From Crocodylus rhombifer (taxonomy: Eukaryota; Chordata; Crocodylia; Crocodylidae): DNA of 64,000 bases. The notes under the pieces were generated by a model. It did not search any database. It worked only from the letters and a program-made list of their open reading frames with translations, and was not told the origin of the DNA. The DNA lies in the NCBI GenBank assembly GCA_038503035.1, contig JAVSML010025211.1:620001-684000 (forward strand), written 5' to 3'. Shown piece after piece: positions 51,591 to 60,914 of this stretch (positions are counted from its first letter, which is position 1; each line of letters starts with the position of its first letter). The translations under genes and the position numbers were made by a program.

Positions 51591-52950
51591 GAATGCATTC
51601 ATACAGCTACAATGATCTACACATTCTTTTCTATTTCCAACTTCTAGTGCTTTGTTTCTATGAAATGTATCCAAAAATCTGGCAAAGCAGAAAAAGGAAA
51701 ATCAGCCAAAATTCAACCTCAAACTGCAGCATTTTGTGGAATATTAAGTTAACAGCCCTAAACCTCTGCCAAGATGGATGGCCTAGGCATAGATAGATCT
51801 TGATTTCATTGAAGCCAACTGCCACATTCCTATTGCCTTCAGTAAGAGGAAGACATTTACTTCAAAGATGCTTTGGGATAAATACAGGGAAAAATATTAT
51901 TGGAAAATATTTTGAATTTCTTTTGATTTGGCTTGAATATTTGCCTTGGTTGCGAGTTATTAAATCTTGATACCCACCTCAATAGGGAATGCTGTTGTAG
52001 CCTGTGCTGGGATAACTGAATGCGTCTATGGCTTTCTGTTGATAGTGAGCCTATTTTCAATTTTAACTCATATTCAGCCAGGTCAAAGCAAAAGTGTAAA
52101 CAAAAAAGCTTTTTCAGAAACTATTAATCAATATACATTTAAATTAGCCTTTATGAAAACCTTAATAATGTTCCATCAGCTTTTGCAATACTAATCTCTT
52201 AATGTGACCTGAGATATTGATTGATAAACTTTGTACTGGAAATGGAAAATAACACTACAGTCACTTCATGAGCTCATGGACTTTGAGTGTCATTACTCTG
52301 CAAGTAGAAGGACCTAGGCAGGTTACATTACCTCCTTCCATCCTGAAAATAGTTATCTTTAAAGCCTGGAGATCTTACGAAGAGCCCACAGTTGCTATCA
52401 CATTACCAATTTTAATAAACTGAAACATGCTATTCTCTACTCCTAGTTAAAGCAGCACTGTTTGAAATAAATTTAAATATGTTAGTTAGCTCTAGGAGTA
52501 CCCTTTTATCCGAGATGGGAATAATTGGTTGCTGCAGTCATACTAAATCAGGAGTGGTCAGAGAGCTGGGCTTGACTCTCTTTTTCCCTTCAAGAGAAGC
52601 TGTCCGTTCTCAGAGGTCCTAGAGCAATGCATGCTCTATAGCAGTGGTTTGGACCCAGCTTTGTGTTAAAATATTCACAGTCAATGGTTATTTTGGCATA
52701 CTGCCACAATTTGGCTGAAAATGTAAGTGACTGAAGAGAAATTATGATTTTCAAAGTGAGTATCTTAGGCAAATCTGAACAGAATGTCATGGGACAAGGA
52801 AAAGGCACTTTTTGGTTCCAGGCTCTCTCCTTAATGAGTTTCAAAACACTGCTGAAAACAATAAGATATTAGAGTTCCTTTAAAATTGTTAAAGAAATCT
52901 TGTATTATATTGTTGGAAAGTTAAAATTAATTTGGCAAATTTAATATAGT
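51591..52950. other. Noncoding interval
   Basis: AT-rich sequence with no supported gene or repeat family. Confidence 0.5.
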
Positions 52951-52954
52951 AGTA

Positions 52955-53136
52955 TTGCCAACTCTCATGATTTTTGGTGTTGTTCTTAAAGTCTACACTT
53001 TGGGAATGTGAAAAATGTAGCTCTTTCTTTTATCTATATATAGAAATACAAATATATATAAAAGAAAGAGCTAAGTTTTTTACATTCCCAAAGTGTAGAC
53101 TTTAAGAACAACACCAAAAATCATGAGAGTTGGCAA
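52955..53136. mobile_element. Palindromic MITE with about 79-bp arms
   Basis: The left arm (52955 to about 53033) and right arm (about 53057-53136) are nearly exact reverse complements, with only a few mismatches, joined by an AT-rich loop of about 23 bases. The ends read TTGCCAACTCTCATGATTTT and its inverse. There is no coding capacity. It looks like a foldback-type MITE. The related fragment at 47425 shows that it is dispersed. Target duplications were not resolved. Confidence 0.8.
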
Positions 53137-53215
53137 CACTGATATAGGGATAACTATCAGGTTCCCTTTCCCTAAAAGTCAATGCACTATAAAAGAAGAA
53201 ACTAAGGGTAGAAGG

Positions 53216-53253
53216 GCTGATTCCCTTCATGTTGCCAAATGAAGGGAATCAGC
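53216..53253. repeat. Perfect 15-bp inverted repeat (hairpin)
   Basis: GCTGATTCCCTTCAT and its exact reverse complement are separated by an 8-base loop (GTTGCCAA). It lies 80 bases beyond the palindromic MITE. No T run follows, so it is not a terminator. Confidence 0.9.
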
Positions 53254-55240
53254 TGTACCAGGATGTGTCCCAGCACAGCTGATTTGCTTTATTGGGCAAA
53301 ACACACACTGTCCATTGTCTTGACCACTGATGATGCAGGACATAGGCAATGTGTCCTCCCTGGGCTTAAGGGTCCCTGGTTCTGTGCCCCCAGAGAATTC
53401 ATAGCCCTTGCCTTAAACCATGGAAGCACCTGCCTGGCTTTCCCCGCTTATTGAGACATATCTTAGGGTCATGCCTCAGTAAGAGGGGAACACTGGAGTT
53501 TCCCTGTTTTCTGAGAGACAGCCCCAGGATCTTTAGGGTGCATCTCAGGAAGCAGGGAAACCTAACTTTCCTTATTTAGGAAAGTATGCCCTGGAGATCC
53601 TGGGGGAGCATCTCAGTAAGAGGGAAAGCTGTGCAGGCATTTTCAGGACTTGAGGGGCTCCATCCTTCCTGGAAATTCTCAGGTGGTTCATGATCAGGCC
53701 CCTCTAGACCCCAGAACATCTGCCCAGGGAGGTAGGAGGGTGAGGGCAGCTCTGGGTTGCCTATGCTCTCCCACCATAAAGCAAACAGATGTCCATTGCT
53801 ATCAAGTGGCATATACTATTACTACCTTTTGTTGCAACTACACTGTGGTGCAACAAAGCATGTAGACATCTATTTGCTTTTGCTTTGTGTTGCCATAAAA
53901 AAATTAATGGCAGCCTAAAGGTGACTGGGACAATTAGGGCCTTGGCACAAGTTACCTTAAAAACATCATAGAGGCATTTAAAAGGAGAGCAGTAATTTCT
54001 TAAGGGATGTTTAACTGCCATAAATACCCTGTAAATGTTTCAAAGATATGCCACTACAGATAAGGCTTATCTTTGATTCATCTTGACCAGGTTGATCCAG
54101 GGCGTTGTATGGATGCTCTTGGGAAATAAAGCTCCTCACTCTCATTTCTCTAGCATGCCAGGATACATAGGTCCCAGTCACTCTACCCTTTCCTGCCCTT
54201 CAAATCTGTAGTGGTCTTTCTGTATCACCCCCACCTCCACCCTTTCATGATGAGAGAAGCCCTCAGCATTTATTTGCAGAGCCAGCCAATCCCCACCCCC
54301 CACTGCTACTGCCATGCAGGGAACAAGTTGGTTCTCAGCCTTCTGCCCTGGCTATTCCTCCCCTGTCCTAGTTTCTGGGGTCAAGATAACTCTCCCACTG
54401 CAGGCAGCATGACCCCTGCTGTTCCTAACCCAGCTCACCCCCTTCAACCCAATCCCAGTTCATTGAGACAAATGCCAAGTTTAGTAAGTCCTTTATTATT
54501 ACTTGTTTACAATATATATTTCAGTCTTTACTCCCTCCCACCTCACTGCAAACAGTTTTTCAAGATTTCTCCCTTCCCACTGTCTGCTCTGGCTGAGCTC
54601 CTGCTGGCTGTGGAGGGAGGGAATCCACAGACCCCTTGCTTGTTTCTCCTCCTCTGAGCTACATTCTCCTCCTCTTCTACCACAGGGGAGGAATAGTGTC
54701 TTGGCTCCTCTCCACACCCTTGCTCACCCACCCCTTAGTGGCAAGGCACAGTCATGCAGGTCTGAAGTGACAAGAAGCCTTCACCTGAAACAGCTCTAAA
54801 AATGACATAATGTCAGACCAATGACCAGAGATTTGTGATGTTATACAGGTAACCTGTGCCAAAGCCCTTAGGTAGGCTATCTGCAAAAGAATAGTAGTAG
54901 TAAGATATAATCAGCTTTTAAGGCTTTATTTACTGGAGGGAGCTCTTTCAAAATAATTTAGGATGTGAATTTGGACTCAGATAATTCTACTGGTATAACC
55001 TCACCATGATGATGCTTCATTCCAGTTTAGGAGGGCCTTTTTTGGTTTAGTTTATGTCACTTGTGGAAGGGTTAAAGGAAAGCAAAGCAAAAGCCTCTCA
55101 TTCTGGATTAATCAGGATCATAATGGAGTTTTACCAGAAAACTAGCAAAACTTTCCCCTGCAAAAGCTAATAGTCTCTAAGCAAAGTAATAGCAGCCCCA
55201 TACGTTTGAACCTTTAAAACTAGACTATTTAGAACTTTAT
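53254..55240. other. Noncoding interval with weak internal repetition
   Basis: 53440-53640 contains two or three diverged copies of a roughly 70-base unit (TCTTAGGGT...GCCTCAGTAAGAGGG and variants). No gene was recognised in the remainder. Confidence 0.4.
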
Positions 55241-55242
55241 TT

Positions 55243-56939
55243 CACAGATGTTTAGGGTCGGAAGGGACCTTAGTACATCACTGAGTCCGATCCCCTGCCC
55301 TGGGCACGAAAGAGCATTGGGGTCAGATGACCCCAGCTAGGTGCTTGTTCAGTCTCCTCTTAAAGACCTCCAAGGTGGGGGAGAGCACCACCTCCCTTGG
55401 AAGCCCATTCCAGATTCTGGTAACCCTTACTGTAAAGAAGTTTTTTCTGATGTCTAATTTAAATCTGCATCTGTTATTTTGTAGCCATTGTTTCTAGTAA
55501 CTCCAAGGCATGCCCTGGTAAACAGAGCATCTCCTATTTCTTGCTGTCCCCCCCTGACAAATTTGTATACATCCACTAGATCCCCTCAGCCTTCTCTTGC
55601 GGAGGCTGAAGAGATCCAGGTCCCCCAATCTCTCCTTGTAGGACCTTACCTGCAGGCCCTAACCATCCGAATGGCCCTCTACTGGACCCTCTCAAGGTTT
55701 TCCGCATCCCTCTTGAAGTGTGGTGCCCAAAACTGAAAACTGTACTCAAGCTGTGACCTTACCAATGCTGCACAGAGGGGAAGTATCATCTTCCTAGACC
55801 TGTTCATGATGCATCTGCTAACATGAACGCCATGTGTCCCCAGAAGGTGGGGAGGGCTGGGGGGTGTGGCATGGCAAGCTCCTGCAAGTGGTGGTGGAGC
55901 TGTCAGCAGCAGGGAGGGGGTGGCAAGCACCGACCGATGGTTGGTGATCACCCACAGACACTGCCAGCAGCTTCGGTGGTGGCCAGCGGCAATCGCAGAC
56001 TGTCCACAGACACCGCTGGCAGTGTCGGTGGTGAGGAGGAGGGGGTGGCAAGCAGCAACCACCTGTAGGCACCACTGACAGTGTTGGTGGCACCTTTTTT
56101 CAGAGGGTGTACCGCCACGCTCAGGGGGTGCATGTGCACCTGTGTGCATGCCCTATGCATCACCAATGCCTGCTAATGCCTGATAGAGTGTGGTTAGCTT
56201 TACTGAGCACTTCATTTCATTGACGACTCATGTTCATCTTGGAGTTGACTTTGACTCTGAGATCCCTTTCTGCTGCTGTGCTGCTTAGGAAGTCATCTCC
56301 CAATCTGTAAGTGTGTTGGAGATTTCTTCTCCCAAGGTGCAGTGCCTTGCACTTATCTTTGTTGAACTGCATCCGATTCTGCTCTGCCCACTTTTCCAAC
56401 CTGTCCAAATCTGCTTGAATTCATTCTCTGCCTACTAGTGTGTTCACTTTGCCCCATAACTTGGTGTTGTCCACGAATTTGGACAGAGTACTCTTCATGC
56501 CCTCATCCAAGTCACTGATGAAGATATTGAACAGCACTGGTCCAAGGACTGAACCCTGGGGGATCCCACTGCCCACATCTTTCCAGGTCAATACAGACCC
56601 AATTGCCACCACTCTCTTAAGCCAATTTGCCACCCACCTGACTGTGTAATCATCTACATCACAGTCACTTAGTTTATTTGCGAGAATGGGGTGAGATACC
56701 ACATCAAAGGCCTTTTTAAAATCCAAGTCAATGACATCAACCTTGACTCCTGCATCTAAGCATTTTGTGACCTAATTGTATAAAGAAACAAGATTAGTCA
56801 GGCAGGATCTACCTGCTATGAGCCTGTGCTGGTTGCCCTTTAGCATTGTTTTTACTGCTGGACTCCCACAAATGTAATGTTTAATAATTTTTCCAAAGGT
56901 TTTCCCAAGGATAGAGGTGAGACCTCTAGACCTTTAGAA
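55243..56939 (-). mobile_element. CR1 LINE, minus strand, with nested insertion
   Basis: The 3' end is at the left (55243; GTCGGAAGGGACCTT and GGCCTCC-type 3' region). Moving right on the minus strand the fragment contains ORF2 parts: 56408-56217 encodes MQFNKDKCKALHLGRRN, and 56726-56421 encodes the reverse transcriptase blocks [12 protein letters not shown] and [20 protein letters not shown]. The catalytic F/Y-A-D-D box reads FVDN, so the enzyme is inactive, and the frame is broken by the insertion at 55822-56165. The 5' side is cut by the hAT-like element beginning at 56940. CR1 ORF2 normally supplies endonuclease and reverse transcriptase; only part of the latter is here. Confidence 0.88.
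55822..56165 (-). mobile_element. 344-bp dispersed repeat inserted into the CR1
   Basis: The insertion separates two contiguous CR1 segments and is flanked by similar words (ATGCATCTGCTAA at 55809-55821 and ATGCCTGCTAA at 56166-56176), a plausible target duplication. The head (GTGCAC/TGCACATGCACCCCC motifs, read on the minus strand) matches the block at 541-600. The body holds about three diverged copies of a unit containing CAGACACYGCYRGCAG and GTCGGTGG. No coding capacity was seen. Confidence 0.65.
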
Positions 56940-57214
56940 TGGGGGTAGGCAACATTTTTGGTCAGAGTGCCGAAACCCCCCTGCAATGTCTACCCTGTAA
57001 GGTGCCAGAGTGCCGGCATGCTAGAAAAACAAAATGGGGTCAGGGGGTACGTGGCAGGACACACTGCTTATTAATATAGTTACTAATCACAAATATTGCT
57101 TTTTTTTTTTTTACAATAAATACCAAGTTTTCTAAAAATGCTATACCTGGCAACAATAAATAAAACTTCATATATTACCTTTGTTGCTGTATATTCCATT
57201 TTTTGTTAAGCATG

Positions 57215-57322
57215 TTGTGATGAGAGAGAAAAAAGAGAGAAAGAAGAGAGAGAAAGAAGGAGAGGAGAGAGATAGAAAAGAGAGAGGAAGATAGAAAGAA
57301 AGAAAAAATAAAAAAAAAAAAC
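57215..57322. repeat. Purine-rich GA/GAAA low-complexity tract
   Basis: About 108 bases of almost pure purine on the plus strand (GAGAGA, GAAAGAAA, ending in A runs), inside the hAT-like element. Confidence 0.9.
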
Positions 57323-57330
57323 CCTGAAAA

Positions 57331-57925
57331 ATATGAATTGGTTTAAGAGAGAGTAAAAAACTGAATAAGAAATGACTTAACAGAGCAAAATAAACTCAAT
57401 AATATGAACTGGTCTGCAGAGATGACCCAAGCAGGGTGCAGGTCCCAGGGCAAATCAGCCTGTGTGGCACCCTGCCCCCAGACACGAGGAGCCCAGTGGA
57501 GGATTCGGCAGTGCAGGGAGAGGGGTACTGAGTGGCTGGACATGCTGGATTTGGTGGCAGATTTGGCAGTGGGGTGGAGGTGCTGAGTGGCCAGACGTGA
57601 AGCTGGCAGCAGTGTGGAGTTGCCGCAGCTGCTCTGGGGAGCTCCGCAGAGCCCCCCAAAATGCAGGGCCTGGGGCTGTTGCCCCGATTTGCCCCCCCCC
57701 AAGGGACAGTCTTGCTGGTCTGAGAGAAAGCAAAAACTGAGTATGAAATGATCTAACAGAGGAAAATAAACTGATTAATATGAACTGTTTTGAGAGCAAA
57801 GACTGAATATGAATCGATTTAACAGAGCAAAATAAACTGAACAGTAGAAACTGGCCTGAGAGAGAGCAAAAACTGACTGTGAAATAATTTAAAAGAGCAA
57901 AATAAACAGAATAATATGCAATGTT
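57331..57925. repeat. Interrupted 66-bp tandem repeat
   Basis: One copy at 57331-57410, then three copies at 57715-57925, each containing GAGAGCAAAAACTGA and AACAGAGCAAAATAAACTGA variants. A GC-rich block lies between the first and second copies and appears to be a later insertion or expansion. Confidence 0.7.
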
Positions 57926-58159
57926 AAACTCTCAGTTTGCAAATCACAGAAATCAACACCAGTACCAACAGGCTACTGAGCTCTCTACTGCCCAGAGCCA
58001 CGTGCTTCTGTCATGTATGCAGAGGGGGAAGGGGCACAGATGGCGGGGGCTGGTGCCTGCATCCCCCTGGCACCACCCCCTCCCCACTGCCCCCCCACTG
58101 TGTCCTCCTGCAGGCAGCATCACACCCACCCCCCATCTTCTGACCCCTCCTGACCCCAC

Positions 58160-58880
58160 TCCTCATTCTCCTAGTGCCTGCAGGCACCAGGGTGGGGCAA
58201 GGAGAGCACAGGCAGGGATGCAGGGACACTGCTTATCTTCTGCTGACCCTGTCCCTGATGTCTGTAGCAGTGCTGAGCGCTTCCCAAATCTTCATAAAAG
58301 CTCCTAGCGCCATGGCAGGCACTGGGGGAGGGGTGAGGAGAGCACAATAGGGACACAATCTGCACTCTCTTGACTGTCCTTGGTGCCTCTGGCTGAGTTT
58401 GTGAAGCTTTGTGAAACTCTCAGCACCACCACAGACAAGGGGGTGGGGGCAGCAGAACACAGGCAGCGTCCCTGAATCCCTGCCTGTGCTCTCCTTACCC
58501 AGTGATGTACTGTGGGTCTCTGGCACCCAGGGGCCCATGCTTGCATTTGCACCCCCCACCCTGTCCTTCTTGTAGCGATACTTAGTCACATTGCGTGATA
58601 AGAACTCTGAAGGGACTGGCCAGTGCCCGGGGTCATGGCCCCCTCCTGCCCCCGCCCGTTGGTCCACCACTGTCCTTACCCCATCTCTGGTGCCTGCTGT
58701 GGTGCTGGGAGCTTTTATGAAGCTTTGTGAAATGCTCAGCACTGCCACAGACATCAAGGGTGGGGCAACAGCACACAGGCAGCGTCCCTGCATCCCTGCC
58801 TGTGCTCTCCACACCCTGCTCCTGGTGCCTGCTGCGGTGCTGGGAGTTGTGGCTGCTCCAGAGAGCGGCAAGTTTAAAAG
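58160..58880. repeat. GC-rich inverted and direct repeats within the hAT-like element
   Basis: GGTGCCTGCTGTGGTGCTGG followed by GAGCTTTTATGAAG (58690-58722) is the near inverse of CTTCATAAAAGCTCC TAGCGCCATGGCAGGCACTG (58290-58325). Copies of CACAGGCAGCGTCCCTG recur at about 58460 and 58775. Several reading frames here are products of this repetition. Confidence 0.65.
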
Positions 58881-58990
58881 CATTTTTTAAAAACATTTTC
58901 CTTGGCATACCTCTTGGCGAGCCGAGGAAAATGTCTCCATGTGCCACTAACTGGCACGCGTGCCAGGGGTTGCCTATCCCTGCTTTAAAA

Positions 58991-59960
58991 CATGTAGTAC
59001 AAGACTGGGGAAAGGCCTATATTTACAGGTAGATGGACTTGTTCTGATCTTCATCATCAGTAACTCTTAGGATTCCCTGTTTCTATGAACTATTTAAAAG
59101 TCTCATTTTATGGGAGACTGTGGTTATATGTAATTAAAAAAACCCACTGCTTTCACAACTACTTGCCAATTTTATTACTGTTGTCTGATCCTATATTTGA
59201 CAATTTGCTAGTAAATTGCACAGTTTTATTGAATAGAAATATGCTTGAGAGGATTTCCCTACATTCCATGTGTAAGATGCTCTTGCCTACTTGTCCCTGT
59301 CAGACTTCTGGAGACCACTGCTGGTTTCTGTAAACTGAAATGCTTATTCTTACCCCTCATGCATTATTTTAACAGCCAAAGATGGCATACAAACACCTTT
59401 TATCTGCTTCCCTCCCACAGGGAAAGCTACTTCAAAGATCAACCCATTCATCTTTGTTTCAAGACAGACCGTAAGTTTTGATCTGACAGGGATGTTGAGA
59501 ATCAAACTATGACTGTACTTGATCACAGTGGGATCTGCTGAAAACCCATCAGCAAGTTGAGTCATAACATTTACTTGTCTAGGTCAATTTGAGAACTACA
59601 AGAATGATAAGCAGATAAAACTGAAATAGTGTTATTTCACAGTGGGCCTGTGCCACTCTAAGTATTGTAGATAAGGCTGGTTTAAGTACATGTAGCGCCC
59701 TCTGCAAAGACCTAGTTTGATTGGGATCCCTGGGTTACAAGACTCAATTCTTTGCACTACTTTTGGCACTCTACCTGGCTCAAATTCACATATGTGGCCC
59801 TGAGGGAGTTGCAGGTAGCTCTAATGAAGAAGGTAAGCAGTGTACAAGTGCTTGTACATGTGACAGGGGCTTAATCTTCAGGGTTTTATTCTATTTCCCC
59901 TAAATTGAAAAGGTGGGTTTTTAACTGAAATCCACTATTTCGATTTGTCTGTCACACTAT
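58991..59960. other. Noncoding interval
   Basis: AT-rich sequence with no supported gene or repeat. The first bases may continue the CR1 interrupted by the hAT-like element. Confidence 0.45.
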
Positions 59961-59961
59961 G

Positions 59962-60808
59962 GTGAGGGGCCCAATCCTTTTCTTTTTCACTAGAGTCGAA
60001 GCCTGTGGCCAGGGGGCAAGCTGGTGGTAGGCTGAACAGCCCCTTAGCTGTGTGGGGCCCCAGTTCTTCCCTCCAGAGTGGTAGTGCCCCCCAGGTCTGA
60101 TCCAACTCTTCCCCAAGCCTGCCCGAGGAGCAGCACCTAGTGGACTTCCAGCAGGCGGGCTCAGGGAACAGTTGGATTGGACTGGGTGCTGCCTCACAGC
60201 TGAGGCATCACCTGCCCAGCTAGCAGGCTGCCCAGGCAGCCCCAGGGGACACTGCCGCCATGGAGGAAAGGACCAGTGCCCTACAGCTCAGGGGCCTTTC
60301 CGCCCACTGCCAGCTCATCCCCTGGCTATAGGAGAGGCAGTCAGGCTCTGCCAAAAAAAAAAAAGGATTGTGTCACTTCTGCTTTCAGCAGTCTCCTACA
60401 GCTGGCAGGATGGCTGGGGCTGCCTAGGAACAGGCTGGCTTTTGTCTTTGGGGGCAGTGTGGGAAGGTGCCAGAAGGACAGCTGGGTTTGCCAGAGGACA
60501 GAGAAGGCGGTGGGGACGATGCATGGGGCGCTAGAAATCCAGGTGGGCTGGGGGAAGTGTTGGATCAGGTGCCTCCAAGCTGGGGCAGCACCCAGCCACC
60601 TAGCAGCCCACCCAGGCCTCCAGCGCCCCGTGAACCATCTCCACCACCTTCTCTGGCCACCAGCAAACTCAGTCACTCTCCTGCCACCTTCCTGCACTGC
60701 CCTAAGGGCATGCCAGCCCATTCCCAGGCAGCCCCGTTGTCCTGCCAGCTGCAGGAGCCTGCTGAAGGCAGAGTAGTGAGGGGCACAATATTTTTTTTTT
60801 TCAGAGCC
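59962..60808. repeat. Alternating-orientation copies of one roughly 400-bp repeat
   Basis: The unit has a T-run hinge (CACAATCC-T12-GGCAGAGCC). It occurs three times in orientations plus, minus, plus: a partial plus copy (about 59962-60165), a full minus copy (about 60170-60575, A-run 60353-60364) and a partial plus copy (about 60575-60808, T-run about 60790-60801). This makes two adjoining foldbacks with arms of about 190-230 bases. Arm pairs such as CAGCTGGCAGGATGG / GTCCTGCCAGCTGCAG and CCAGGTGGGCTGGG / CAGCCCACCCAGG are easy to see. No protein domain was recognised in the reading frames across it. Confidence 0.75.
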
Positions 60809-60861
60809 TGCCCACCTCTCTTGTAGGTGGGGGGTGAGCAGACAGCTGCATTGTTGCAATC

Positions 60862-60914
60862 TGTAACATTACAAACTAAACTACACTGGCATGTAGTTTA
60901 GTTTGCAATGATGC
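60862..60914. repeat. Short inverted repeat (hairpin)
   Basis: Arms of about 23 bases share CAAACTAAACTACA exactly and differ at a few outer positions, with the loop CTGGCA. It lies just right of the alternating-orientation repeat and may belong to another MITE. Confidence 0.75.

Larger units (their letters stand above)
56940..58982. mobile_element. 2.04-kb hAT-like nonautonomous DNA transposon
   Basis: The left end TGGGGGTAGGCAAC and the inverse of the right end CAGGGATAGGCAAC form terminal inverted repeats. The flanks CTTTAGAA (56932-56939) and CTTTAAAA (58983-58990) form an 8-bp target duplication with one mismatch, the hallmark of hAT. The interior has no transposase frame. It holds a purine-rich tract (57215-57322), about four copies of a 66-base AAAACTGA...AACAGAGCAAAATAAACTGA unit (57331-57410 and 57715-57925) split by a GC-rich block (57411-57715), and GC-rich inverted repeats at 58160-58880. 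It inserted into or beside the minus-strand CR1. Confidence 0.8.

Noticed and set aside
57921..60859. Multiple frames of 100-216 codons in the right-hand repeats
   Set aside because: They derive from the internal repetition of the hAT-like element and of the alternating repeat; no protein domain was seen.
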